A DNA stretch of 64,000 nucleotides from Pirellula sp. (GTDB lineage: Bacteria > Planctomycetota > Planctomycetia > Pirellulales > PNKZ01): positions 713,004-777,003 of the forward strand of contig PNKZ01000002.1 of the NCBI GenBank assembly GCA_013822735.1, read 5' to 3'. Position numbers and translations under genes: made by a program. Shown piece by piece: positions 35,739-43,617 of the stretch. The notes beneath the pieces are model-generated. The model was not told where the DNA came from and ran no database searches. It saw only the letters and a program-made list of their open reading frames with translations. The first letter of the stretch is position 1. Each line of letters opens with the position of its first letter.

Positions 35739-36488
35739 TTGGGTCGAATTCTCTGCGTTGCCAATCAGAAGGGCGGGGTCGGCAAGACCACGACCGCGGT
35801 GAACCTCGCCGTCGGCCTGGCCAAGGGGGGCGCACGTACCCTCCTGGTCGACCTCGATCCGCAGTGCAACGCCACGTCGGGACTCGGACTGCGTCCCGCC
35901 GACCGTCATCCGCTCCTCTCGCAGACGCCGCTTCGTGAGGCGGTGAAGTCCTCGACGACCGCGGGCCTCGACGTCCTGCCCGGCAGCCGCCAGTTCGATG
36001 ACATTCAAACGCTCGACGGCGGCGACGCCGAGCAATCGGCCGTGCTCGTCCGACATCTCGAAAACGGCCTGCTCAACTTCTACGACTTCGTTCTGATCGA
36101 TTGCCCCCCGTCGCTCGGCCAATTGACGCGCACCGCGCTGGCCGGCGCCACGGAAGTGCTCATGCCTATCCAGTGCGAATACTTCGCCATGGAAGGGCTC
36201 ACGCAAATGATCGAAGTGATCCGCGACGTGATGCAGCGTAACCCGCGACGACTGCGCTTCGGCGGCATCCTGCTCACCATGTACGACCACACGCTCGAAC
36301 TGACTCACGAGGTCGACGCCGAAGTGCGCGACTTCTTCGGCGAGATTGTTTTTCAAACCGTGATCCCGCGCGACGTCGCCGTGAGCGAAGCGCCGAGTCA
36401 CGGGCAGTCGGTCCTCGATTACGATCCACGAGCTCGCGGTGCGCGGGCCTATGCGGAACTTTGTTTGGAGGTATTGCAACGTGAGTAA
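35739..36488 (+). CDS. parA: Chromosome-partitioning ATPase ParA/Soj
   Basis: A 249-residue deviant Walker ATPase that moves ParB-parS complexes on the nucleoid. Walker A' is QKGGVGKTTTAVNLA, Walker A'' LLVDLDPQCNATSG, and Walker B FVLIDCPPSLGQLT. The C-terminal VIPRDVAVSEAPSHGQSVLDYDP is typical Soj. The start is a TTG at 35739, chosen because AAGGAG lies 7 bases upstream and the protein then begins MGRILCVANQKGG. Its stop overlaps the start of parB by 8 bp. No membrane-targeting helix is present, so this is not MinD. Confidence 0.96.
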   Translation: MGRILCVANQKGGVGKTTTAVNLAVGLAKGGARTLLVDLDPQCNATSGLGLRPADRHPLLSQTPLREAVKSSTTAGLDVLPGSRQFDDIQTLDGGDAEQSAVLVRHLENGLLNFYDFVLIDCPPSLGQLTRTALAGATEVLMPIQCEYFAMEGLTQMIEVIRDVMQRNPRRLRFGGILLTMYDHTLELTHEVDAEVRDFFGEIVFQTVIPRDVAVSEAPSHGQSVLDYDPRARGARAYAELCLEVLQRE

Positions 36489-37467
36489 AGAACGTCGACT
36501 CGGTCGCGGCTTGGAAGCCCTGCTGGGAATGACCGGGGAACCGGTGGCCGTGAACGCGGGTGCCGCGCCGACCGCCGGCAACGTGACGCCGGCGGTGCCG
36601 GCAGAATATGCTTCCGGCGACGGCCTGCTGCGTCTCGCGCTCCATGAAATTGAAGCCAATCCGTTTCAACCGCGGCGCGAATTCGACGAAGCCGAGATCG
36701 ATGCCTTGGCCGCGAGCATCCGCAGTCACGGATTGATCCAACCGATCGCCGTGCGGCGCGTCGGTCGGCACTTTCAACTCATCGCCGGCGAGCGCCGCTT
36801 GCGCGCGGTCGCCAAGGCCGGCTGGTCGGAAGTTCCCGCACGGTTGATCGAAGCCGACGACCGGCTCGCAGCCGAGTTGGCGATCGTTGAGAACTTGCAG
36901 CGTAAGGATCTCAACCCGTTGGAGAAGGCGATCTCCTTCCGGCAATACATCGAGCGCTACGGCTGCACCCAAGAAGAACTCGCGGGCCGATTGCAAGTGA
37001 ACCGCTCGACCGTCGCCAACTTCATTCGCCTACTGGAGCTGCCGAGCGAAGTGCAGCAAGCGGTGCGGGATGAGAAGATCACCTACGGCCATGCGCGCGC
37101 GTTGCTGCCGCTCGGTGACGATCGCGAACAATGCGGCTTCTGCCGCCGCATCCAAGAAGAAGGTCTGAGCGTCCGTGCAGTGGAAGACCTCGTGCAAGAC
37201 GTGGTGCATGCAACCGAAGCGGCGCCGCTCAGCGTCGTCGGCAGTGATGCTGCGCCGACCACAAAGCCGAGCCGCGGTAAACCGACGAAGTCGAAGCAGT
37301 CGGCATCCCTCGAACAGCAATTGCGGTTGGCACTCGGCACCAAAGTCGACGTTCGCCAAGGAGGCAAAGGCCGCGGCAAAATCATTCTCCATTTTGCCAA
37401 CCACGACGAATTCGATCGGTTGTTTAGCCACCTCGCCGGCCCGTATCATCAAGCCCAAGCCGGCTAG
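36481..37467 (+). CDS. parB: Chromosome-partitioning protein ParB/Spo0J
   Basis: A 328-residue parS-binding CTPase clamp. The start MSKERRLGRGLEALLGM carries the Arg-finger region (LGRGLEALL) that stimulates ParA. Next are ParB boxes I and II (IEANPFQPRREFDE, GERRLRAVAKAG), the HTH domain (YGCTQEELAGRLQVNRSTVANFIRLLELP) and a C-terminal dimerisation domain after a Lys/Ser linker. GTG at 36481 overlaps parA by 8 bp. With three parS sites just upstream this is a complete parABS locus; such loci usually lie near the replication origin, though no DnaA boxes were noticed here. Confidence 0.96.
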   Translation: MSKERRLGRGLEALLGMTGEPVAVNAGAAPTAGNVTPAVPAEYASGDGLLRLALHEIEANPFQPRREFDEAEIDALAASIRSHGLIQPIAVRRVGRHFQLIAGERRLRAVAKAGWSEVPARLIEADDRLAAELAIVENLQRKDLNPLEKAISFRQYIERYGCTQEELAGRLQVNRSTVANFIRLLELPSEVQQAVRDEKITYGHARALLPLGDDREQCGFCRRIQEEGLSVRAVEDLVQDVVHATEAAPLSVVGSDAAPTTKPSRGKPTKSKQSASLEQQLRLALGTKVDVRQGGKGRGKIILHFANHDEFDRLFSHLAGPYHQAQAG

Positions 37468-37502
37468 CGTTCTTGGCGGGTGACCAGCATTTGTTGACGA
37501 AC

Positions 37503-38606
37503 ATGACTTCTCATCCGCGCAGCAACATCTATTACTGGAAGTGCGATCGCCCGGCGGCCTTTCACGGCACCGAATCGCGCAGCGGGGAGCGAGCGGACGT
37601 TACCGCCGCTCTTGCCGGCGCGCTCGAGAAGGCGTTTCCCGGCAGTCGCATTGCGCTTCGCTCCGGCGGCGGGCAAGGAAACCATCTCACGTTCGTCGCC
37701 GACATCGACGGCGTCGAGCGGTTCGTCCGCGTAAACGATGGACCCGAACAGGACAACTATCTCGAAGTTGAATCGCACGTCCTCGGGTTGGTTCGCTCCG
37801 TAGGCTTACCTGCGCCGCGCGTCCTGGCCGTCGATGCCTCGCGCCAAACAGTGCCGTTCGCGTGGCACGTGATGGAGCGAATCGACAGTCCAGATCTCAA
37901 CAAGCTTTGGAAGCAAGCGACGCTCGATCTCCCACGGATCGCCGCCCAGATTGGTGCCGCCATTGCCCGTTGGCAGTCGATCGCGGTCGCCGGTTTCGGC
38001 CCTTTCGATCCGGCTGTGCTGCGCACGGAAGGACGACTACAAGGCTTTCACAATTCTTACGCCGACTATTTCCATCTCCACCTCGAGCGGCATCTCGGCT
38101 TTCTTGTCGAGCGTAGGTTTCTTGACGCGGCGACGGCCGATGCCATGCGCTCGGAGATTCGCCGGCATGAATCGTTGCTCGCTCTTCCGCAGGGTTGCCT
38201 GGTCCACAAGGATCTCGCCCTTTGGAACGTCCTCGGCACGAACGACACGATCGATGCTTGGATCGATTGGGACGACACGATCAGCGGCGACCCGCTCGAC
38301 GATCTCTCGCTGCTCGGCTGCTTTCACGATGGTCCGTTTCTGCTGCGAGTCGTCGAGGGCTATAAAAGCGAGCGCGGCCTACCCGAAGATTGGCGACGAC
38401 GGTTCTGGCTCCATCTGTTGCGCAACCTGATCATGAAGTCGGTCATTCGCGTCGGCGCCGGCTATTTCGATCGGACCGACGGATTCTTCCTGATCGGCTC
38501 CGGCAGCACCGGCACGAGCCTGCGGCAATTTACGCTCGATCGTCTGGCTGCGGCTCTCCGCGGGTTGCGCGACGATGCCGAACTCGGCGAACTTCGCGAC
38601 GCTTAG
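37503..38606 (+). CDS. Aminoglycoside phosphotransferase-fold kinase
   Basis: A 367-residue protein with the APH/choline-kinase fold: an N-lobe with GNHLTFVADIDGVERFVRVN, the hinge AWHVMERIDSPDLNKLW, the catalytic loop VHKDLALWNVL (HxD...N) and the metal-binding IDWDDTISGDPLDDLSLL. It phosphorylates a small molecule; homologues act on choline, homoserine, sugars or antibiotics, and resistance should not be assumed. The ATG at 37503 follows parB by 35 bp, so it may be the distal gene of that operon. Confidence 0.85.
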   Translation: MTSHPRSNIYYWKCDRPAAFHGTESRSGERADVTAALAGALEKAFPGSRIALRSGGGQGNHLTFVADIDGVERFVRVNDGPEQDNYLEVESHVLGLVRSVGLPAPRVLAVDASRQTVPFAWHVMERIDSPDLNKLWKQATLDLPRIAAQIGAAIARWQSIAVAGFGPFDPAVLRTEGRLQGFHNSYADYFHLHLERHLGFLVERRFLDAATADAMRSEIRRHESLLALPQGCLVHKDLALWNVLGTNDTIDAWIDWDDTISGDPLDDLSLLGCFHDGPFLLRVVEGYKSERGLPEDWRRRFWLHLLRNLIMKSVIRVGAGYFDRTDGFFLIGSGSTGTSLRQFTLDRLAAALRGLRDDAELGELRDA

Positions 38607-38696
38607 ACGTGTCGGACAAAAGGACCACACGGGGTACTTGAAATCGGGCCTATTCAGAAACGGCAAACTACCGCATAATCCACATCGTTCGCGGTT

Positions 38697-38771
38697 CGGG
38701 GCGTAGCTCAGCCTGGCTAGAGCGTCTGGTTTGGGACCAGAAGGTCGCATGTTCGAATCATGTCGCCCCGA
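38697..38771 (+). tRNA. tRNA-Pro (anticodon TGG)
   Basis: A 75-base cloverleaf. Acceptor CGGGGCG (38697-38703) pairs with CGCCCCG (38764-38770), discriminator A. The anticodon stem TCTGG/CCAGA holds loop TTTGGGA with TGG at its centre, and the T-arm is GCATG-TTCGAAT-CATGT with one G-T pair. CCA is not encoded. Confidence 0.95.
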
Positions 38772-38782
38772 CTTGAATCATC

Positions 38783-38824
38783 ACGGCTCCTCACAAGCAA
38801 TTTGTGATGGAGCCGTTTCTTTTT
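38783..38824 (+). terminator. Rho-independent terminator after tRNA-Pro
   Basis: ACGGCTCC-TCACAA pairs with TTGTGA-T-GGAGCCGT (one bulge), followed by TTCTTTTT. It starts 12 bp after the tRNA. Confidence 0.88.
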
Positions 38825-38923
38825 GGACGGCAGACGAATCGTCTGTAACTCACGTGGAGCTTTCCACTTAGAGTTTCTTGTCCGTACGCGACTCCCCTTG
38901 TCGCGTCAAAAAATCTTCCCTGC

Positions 38924-38950
38924 TGTCACAACGCCGGGGTCTCCGTCGTC
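38924..38950 (+). promoter_or_regulatory. Predicted ECF41 sigma promoter
   Basis: TGTCACA (38924-38930) is followed after exactly 16 bases by CGTC (38947-38950). From memory this is the promoter consensus reported for ECF41-group sigma factors. It lies 65 bp before the cupin gene that heads an operon containing an ECF41 sigma gene, so it is probably autoregulatory. Confidence 0.75.
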
Positions 38951-39015
38951 CTTGATACCATGCGAGATGCAAGCGCATTCGCCATGACGTAGGCCCAGGA
39001 GCAGGAGAACCGGTC

Positions 39016-39456
39016 GTGAATCGAACATTACTTGTGCTAGCGTTGGGAATAGGTGTCGGGGCCGTCGGCGTCACGCTCGCCCAACACCAGGGAAACGACG
39101 GCGAATCGGTACGAGTCATCGCCACTCAGCCCATCGACGAAAAGCTCGACGGCAAGGAAGCCGCCGCGACCATCGTCGAAGTCACGATCAAGCCAGGCGA
39201 GTCCGGCTTGTCGCATCGACACCCGGGGCCGGGGTTCGTCTATGTCCTCGAGGGGGAATACGAACTCGGGATCAACGATCAACCAACCAAGCTCTTTCGC
39301 GCCGGCGAAACGTTTTACGAGCCGACGGGGTGTTTACACCGTGTCTCGAAGAACCCGTCGACGAAAGGCAAGACGCGGCTCATTGCCGTGGTGCTGCACC
39401 CGCGCGACGCGAAGGAAATCGCGATTCCCGAATCCAACGTGAACAAGCATCGCTAA
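39016..39456 (+). CDS. Exported or membrane-anchored cupin-domain protein
   Basis: A 146-residue protein. The N-terminal hydrophobic segment (TLLVLALGIGVGAVGVTLA) is a signal peptide or anchor. The cupin core has metal-ligand candidates in GESGLSHRHPGPGFVYVLEGEYEL (two His, Glu) and the second motif AGETFYEPTGCLHRVSKN (His). Start is a GTG at 39016 with a purine-rich CAGGAG upstream. It is the first gene after the ECF41-type promoter and lies 81 bp before the ECF41 sigma gene. A role in handling small redox-active molecules is plausible from ECF41 context; substrate unknown. Confidence 0.88.
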   Translation: MNRTLLVLALGIGVGAVGVTLAQHQGNDGESVRVIATQPIDEKLDGKEAAATIVEVTIKPGESGLSHRHPGPGFVYVLEGEYELGINDQPTKLFRAGETFYEPTGCLHRVSKNPSTKGKTRLIAVVLHPRDAKEIAIPESNVNKHR

Positions 39457-39537
39457 TCCAAATCATTACAATGGTCGCCGTCGGAATTCATCAGGGCGAA
39501 CGCAATCTCGACCGCATGGGAAGGGAGCCATCTCGCA

Positions 39538-40386
39538 ATGAGTATCGATGTCAGTGAACTGCGCCCCCGCATGATGTCGGTCGCCTATCGGATGCTCGGC
39601 AGCGTGAGCGACGCCGAAGACGCCGTGCAAGACGCCTTCCTACGCTTGCAGGCCGCGAGCGAGGTTCGATCGCCCGAAGGATTCTTAGTAAAAACGACCA
39701 CGCGTCGCTGCATCGATCAACTTCGCGCTTGTCGGCGCCGGAAGGAATACATCGGCCCTTGGGTTCCCGAACCGGTCGATACGAAAACTGTTGCGCGCGA
39801 CGGCGGACTAGCGGATTCGTTGCGACAAGCGTTTCTACTTATGCTCGAGCGACTCACCCCCAACGAGCGCGCGGCGTTCCTCCTGCGAAACGTTTTCAGC
39901 TACGAATACTCCGAAATCGCCGAAGTGTTGGAGAAATCGGAAGTCTACGTGCGGCAGATCGTAAGCCGTGCGAAGGCTCGCCTAAAGCAGGACGAGCAGC
40001 GGTTTAAACCCGCGCCTCAAGACGCCGACGCCTTGGCGGAGCAATTCATCACCGCCTGTCGCGACGGCGATGTGAGTCGGATCGAGCGGATGTTTGCCGA
40101 CGATGTCGAAGTTCACTCCGACGGCGGCGGCAAGGTTTCGGCTGCGCGCGTCATCATTCGCGGCCCCAATCGTGCCGCCCGATTCCTCGCGGGCGTGTTT
40201 AGAAAGCGTCGTCGATATGCGGCAATGCGAACCACTACGGTCAACGGAGCTCCGGGCCTCGTGTTTCTGAAGGGCGACGCCGTCGTGCAGGTCGTTTCGC
40301 TCCGCATCGAAGGAGATGTTCGTGCGGTGTACATGACGTCGAACCCGGACAAGTTGGCACGTTGGTCCGTTGCCGAAGTGGAATAG
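39538..40386 (+). CDS. ECF41-group sigma factor with fused C-terminal regulatory domain
   Basis: A 282-residue protein. Regions 2 and 4 are clear (MMSVAYRMLGSVSDAEDAVQDAF; LERLTPNERAAFLLRNVF, YSEIAEVLEKSEVYVRQIVSRAK). All three ECF41 marker motifs are visible: WVPEP (75-79) in the linker, DGGGK (195-199) and NPDKL (269-273) in the SnoaL-like C-terminal domain, which replaces a separate anti-sigma factor. The gene lies between a cupin gene and an NAD-binding oxidoreductase gene, and the operon has a matching promoter at 38924-38950. The signal sensed by the fused domain is unknown. Confidence 0.95.
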   Translation: MSIDVSELRPRMMSVAYRMLGSVSDAEDAVQDAFLRLQAASEVRSPEGFLVKTTTRRCIDQLRACRRRKEYIGPWVPEPVDTKTVARDGGLADSLRQAFLLMLERLTPNERAAFLLRNVFSYEYSEIAEVLEKSEVYVRQIVSRAKARLKQDEQRFKPAPQDADALAEQFITACRDGDVSRIERMFADDVEVHSDGGGKVSAARVIIRGPNRAARFLAGVFRKRRRYAAMRTTTVNGAPGLVFLKGDAVVQVVSLRIEGDVRAVYMTSNPDKLARWSVAEVE

Positions 40387-40425
40387 CCCCCGACGTCGGC
40401 GCTACATTTTATCAGGAGATTCGAC

Positions 40426-41181
40426 ATGAAGATCGTCGTCATCGGCGGCACCGGGCTCATCGGAACCAAGCTTGTAAAAAACCTTCGCGAGCAAGGGCAC
40501 GAGGTATTGGCTGCGTCGCCGTCGAAGGGCGTGAACACGATCACCGGCGAAGGGCTGGCCGAGGCGCTCGCCGGAGCGCAGGTCGTGGTCGATGTCGCCA
40601 ACGCGCCTGTTTGGGAAGACGACGCCGTCTTGGCATTCTTTGAGACGTCGGGACGCAATCTGCTGGCGGCGGAAAAGGTCGCGGGAGTTCGACATCACGT
40701 GGCCCTTTCGGTCGTCGGCACCGATCGTCTACTCGCGAGCGGCTACTTCCGCGCGAAAATGGCGCAGGAGAACCTTATCAAGGGAGCGGCGATTCCTTAC
40801 ACGATCGTACGCGCCACCCAGTTCTTTGAGTTTGTCGGGGCCATTGCCCAATCGGGGATCGACGGCGACGTCGTTCGGCTCCCGCCTGCGATGATGCAGC
40901 CCATCCTTTCCGACGACGTCGCTGCGGCACTGGCCGAAGTTGCCGTTGCCGAGCCGCGGAACGATACCGTCGACCTGGCAGGTCCGGAGCCCATCCGCAT
41001 GGACGAACTTGCGAGAATCTATCTCCGGGCGCAGGGCGATGGTCGACAGGTCGTCGCCGACGTCAACGCGCGTTACTTCGGCACGGAAGTCGATGATCAA
41101 AGCCTGTCCCCGCTCGGCCCGGCAATGCTTGGTCCGACGCGCTTTGAGCAGTGGCTCGGCCAGGGCGTGGCGCAAGCCTAG
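40426..41181 (+). CDS. NAD(P)-binding SDR/NmrA-like oxidoreductase (ECF41 partner)
   Basis: A 251-residue Rossmann-fold protein starting MKIVVIGGTGLIGTKLVKNL (GxxGxxG), then VVDVANAPVWED, HHVALSVVGTDRL and ASGYFRAKMAQENLIK with a YxxxK-like motif (YFRAK), and ATQFFEFVG. This is the atypical SDR5/NmrA type. ECF41 sigma factors usually neighbour carboxymuconolactone decarboxylase, oxidoreductase or epimerase genes, so this is the expected target. It starts 39 bp after the sigma stop, in the same operon. Substrate unknown. Confidence 0.9.
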   Translation: MKIVVIGGTGLIGTKLVKNLREQGHEVLAASPSKGVNTITGEGLAEALAGAQVVVDVANAPVWEDDAVLAFFETSGRNLLAAEKVAGVRHHVALSVVGTDRLLASGYFRAKMAQENLIKGAAIPYTIVRATQFFEFVGAIAQSGIDGDVVRLPPAMMQPILSDDVAAALAEVAVAEPRNDTVDLAGPEPIRMDELARIYLRAQGDGRQVVADVNARYFGTEVDDQSLSPLGPAMLGPTRFEQWLGQGVAQA

Positions 41182-41692
41182 AAGCACGTCTCGCCATAGT
41201 GCAACGAGCCCCTGGGACTGAATCGGGGCCCCGAAGCCCCGATCGGTCAGGGTGTTGCTTCATGCGGCGCTAAGCATTCGTCGAAGGAATGGATTGGCGG
41301 TCGTACGACACTCGGGAGTGCGGCCCGTTACCGTTGCACTCCGCTGCTTCGTCCGCTCCGGTGGCCGGCGACCGTTCACCCTGAAGGCGGAGCTTACAGG
41401 CCTCAGTCCGTACTCGGCCGACGGTTTCCCGACGCACACGAAAAACGAACTTTTCTTTCGTGATTCTTTTGCCGTCGATTCTGCCGCGGCCCCTCATGCG
41501 TGAGATGATTCTAACTCACGCAAATTAAGTACTTTGGGGCTTCCTCGCCGGCCCCGCTTCGATCGCACCTGCGCGCATGCGCGCAGTCGCCGACCTAGCG
41601 TGTTTCTCGCGTCGTGCATCCCGCGGCATATGAAGTGCTTTCGTTGACGTTGCACGCTCTTATTCGGGGACAATTGTGAAAGGAACACGCTT
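41182..41692. other. Intergenic region with hairpin and 16-bp palindrome
   Basis: ATCGGGGC (41222-41229) and GCCCCGAT (41236-41243) form a hairpin that may end the ECF41 operon, but no T-run follows. TGCGCGCATGCGCGCA (41570-41585) is a perfect palindrome and may be an operator for the downstream stress genes. No credible gene is seen; a frame at 41252-41503 reads as translated intergenic DNA. Confidence 0.5.
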
Positions 41693-42067
41693 ATGAGATT
41701 TCGCCCCTTCAGTTTGCTTTTTGTATTGCTGCTTTGCGGGTGCGATAAGCCCGCGACCACAGATTCCGGCGGTGTGAAGTCGGATAACACGGGCGTTAAT
41801 GTTCGCGACCGCGATGCCGACACGAAGACGCCCATCGACCAGAACGAAAACAAGGTCGACATCGACATCACTGCGAGGATTCGCAAGCAGGTCGTCGACA
41901 CGCAAATGTCCGTCGACGCTCAGAACGTCAAAATCATTACCCAGGACGGCAAAGTCACGCTCCGCGGTCCGGTGAAGTCGGCGGATGAGAAGAAGAAGAT
42001 TGAAGACATCGCCAACTCCGTGGCGGGCGCGGGAAAAGTGGATAGCCAACTCGAAGTCGCCCCTTAA
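41693..42067 (+). CDS. BON-domain lipoprotein
   Basis: A 124-residue protein. The N-terminal signal ends in LLLCGC with the probable lipidated Cys at position 17, followed by a short Asp/Asn-rich linker. Residues ~55-122 form a BON domain (ITARIRKQVVDTQMSVDAQNVKIITQDGKVTLRG, then SADEKKKIEDIANSVAGAGKV; shown in part). BON proteins bind phospholipid or stabilise the periplasm during osmotic stress (OsmY type). A good AAAGGAA site precedes the ATG. The next gene begins 32 bp later, so they are probably one stress operon. Confidence 0.88.
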   Translation: MRFRPFSLLFVLLLCGCDKPATTDSGGVKSDNTGVNVRDRDADTKTPIDQNENKVDIDITARIRKQVVDTQMSVDAQNVKIITQDGKVTLRGPVKSADEKKKIEDIANSVAGAGKVDSQLEVAP

Positions 42068-42099
42068 CTTCTAAAACATATCAATAAAGGAATCAGATC

Positions 42100-42627
42100 A
42101 TGGCCAAGGCAGTTTTTTGCACCGTAAAGACGTCGATGCAAGCCTCTCAGGTCGTCGACCAATTGAAGGCCGCCGGGTTCACGAGCGGCGACATTTCCGT
42201 CCTCATGCCTGATAGTGCGGGCACCAAATCTTTTTCAGTCGACAATGAAACGAAAGCGCCCGAAGGGGCTGCCACGGGAGTCGGTGCCGGGGCGTTGCTA
42301 GGAGGCGGATTGGGCTGGTTGGCCGGAATCGGTGCGCTCGCGATTCCGGGCTTTGGACCGTTGATCGCCGCCGGCCCGATCATGGCCGCGCTCACAGGCG
42401 CCGCCGTCGGCGGCACGATCGGCGGACTCACGGGGGCGCTCATCGGAATGGGGATTCCTGAGTATGAAGCGAAACGCTACGAAGATCGCGTGAAAGGCGG
42501 TAACGCTTTGATCTCCGTTCACTCGGAGAACTCCGCGCAAACCGATCGCGCGAAAGAGATCTTCAAAGCCGCCGGTGCAGAAGATATTGCCACATCCGGC
42601 GAGCCGTCGGTGAGCGATCGACGCTAA
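42100..42627 (+). CDS. Glycine-zipper general-stress protein (GSP17M-like)
   Basis: A 175-residue protein. The N-terminal ~45 residues (KAVFCTVKTSMQASQVVDQLKAAGFTSGDISVLM) resemble the ferredoxin-like domain of general stress protein 17M. The middle is a glycine-zipper membrane hairpin (GVGAGALLGGGLGWLAGIGALAIPGFGP; GAAVGGTIGGLTGALIGMGI). The C-terminus (EYEAKRYEDRVKGGNALISVHSENSAQTDRAKEIFKAAGAEDI) again looks like an alpha/beta stress domain. It probably sits in the inner membrane and is induced by stress together with the BON lipoprotein. A terminator follows. Confidence 0.85.
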   Translation: MAKAVFCTVKTSMQASQVVDQLKAAGFTSGDISVLMPDSAGTKSFSVDNETKAPEGAATGVGAGALLGGGLGWLAGIGALAIPGFGPLIAAGPIMAALTGAAVGGTIGGLTGALIGMGIPEYEAKRYEDRVKGGNALISVHSENSAQTDRAKEIFKAAGAEDIATSGEPSVSDRR

Positions 42628-42642
42628 GCAATTCCTGTAGAA

Positions 42643-42684
42643 GCGGCGGTGGGCCCTGCAGGGTCTGCCGCCGTTTTTTTTTTG
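42643..42684 (+). terminator. Rho-independent terminator of the BON/stress operon
   Basis: CGGCGG (42644-42649) pairs with CCGCCG (42668-42673), with an inner GGCCCTGCAGGGTC stem, followed by ten T. Very strong. Confidence 0.93.
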
Positions 42685-43028
42685 CTTTCCTCAAAAGCAG
42701 ATGGATCGACGTCGTGTTCTCCCGCGGATCGTTTCGCCGGAAGATTAGTTTGTCGTCGGTCGTGCGTTGCATTGCGCGAACTTTGAGTTCGGTTAGCGCC
42801 TTTCGGGCGCACCGCAACAGCCGCACTCATGCGGGTAACCGTACGGCCGATCTTTCGTCGGGTTCCCGCGAACGTCAGTGGTTTACCGCATCATCCCCTC
42901 AGTCGACGTAAGCCGGGCGCTATGTTTCTTTCGGGCAAAGTTTGCGGGCAGTCCGCATTGCTCGCGCATCGATACGTTTGCGTCGATGTCCAATGGCCGT
43001 TTGTCCTGCATTGGAAGGAAACATCCCT
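42685..43028. other. Leader/promoter region of the chemotaxis cluster
   Basis: No gene is supported. The region must hold the promoter of cheW. A GCAAAGTTT patch near 42935-42944 faintly recalls a sigma-28 -35 element, but no good -10 partner at the right distance is seen, so I do not call it. Confidence 0.35.
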
Positions 43029-43538
43029 ATGTCGAGTTCGGTTCTAAAGGCTTCGGCCGGTGGTCGGCATCAGGCCGATGCGGGCACGATCCAAGTCGTC
43101 AGCTTTCGCCTGGCGAGCGAAGAGTACGGAATTGAGATCACCAAGGTTCAGGAAATCATCCTGGTCGGCGAGATCACGCGTGTGCCGCAGACGGCCCGCT
43201 ATATCAAAGGCTTGATCAATCTCCGCAGCACGGTCATCCCGATCGTCGATCTGCGGCTCCGTTTCGGCATGCCGGAAGAGCAAGCGACGGACGAGACGCG
43301 GATCATGGTTATGAACGTCCGCGGCAAGACCATCGGCATCATCGTCGATGCCGTGAGCGAAGTGCTCCGGATTTCGAAGGATCAAATCGCACCGCCGCCG
43401 CCGACCGTTTCGAGCCTGGGACGTGAGTATCTCACGGGCCTTGCCAAGCTCGAGAAGCGGCTGCTCATTCTGCTCGATGTGGAATGTATCCTGACCGAAC
43501 AACACGAACTCGCCGTCCCGACGGCTTCGCTGAACTAG
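43029..43538 (+). CDS. cheW: Chemotaxis adaptor CheW
   Basis: A 169-residue CheW with the two SH3-like barrels: QVVSFRLASEEYGIEITKVQEII, VPQTARYIKGLINLRSTVIPIVDLRLRFGM, and IIVDAVSEVLRIS with the late VECIL segment. It couples the receptor at 43618 to CheA. The ATG at 43029 (MSSSVLKASAGG) adds a short polar tail compared with E. coli CheW; an upstream frame to 42942 is less likely. A small terminator-like hairpin follows. Confidence 0.95.
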   Translation: MSSSVLKASAGGRHQADAGTIQVVSFRLASEEYGIEITKVQEIILVGEITRVPQTARYIKGLINLRSTVIPIVDLRLRFGMPEEQATDETRIMVMNVRGKTIGIIVDAVSEVLRISKDQIAPPPPTVSSLGREYLTGLAKLEKRLLILLDVECILTEQHELAVPTASLN

Positions 43539-43543
43539 CTTGA

Positions 43544-43569
43544 TTCGCCCTGAGATTTAGGGCGATTTT
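43544..43569 (+). terminator. Weak terminator/attenuator between cheW and the receptor gene
   Basis: TCGCCCT (43545-43551) pairs with AGGGCGA (43559-43565), loop GAGATTT, then TTTT. It may partly separate cheW from the rest of the cluster. Confidence 0.6.
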
Positions 43570-43617
43570 CGTTCTCATTCGACCAAACACACATTCGTTA
43601 TCGCAAGGAACTCACTC

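Noticed and set aside
37503..38606. Calling the APH-fold kinase an aminoglycoside resistance gene
   Set aside because: The fold is shared by many small-molecule kinases, and context (parABS) gives no support for resistance.
41252..41503. 83-codon frame after the ECF41 operon
   Set aside because: No ribosome-binding site, composition of intergenic DNA, no family.
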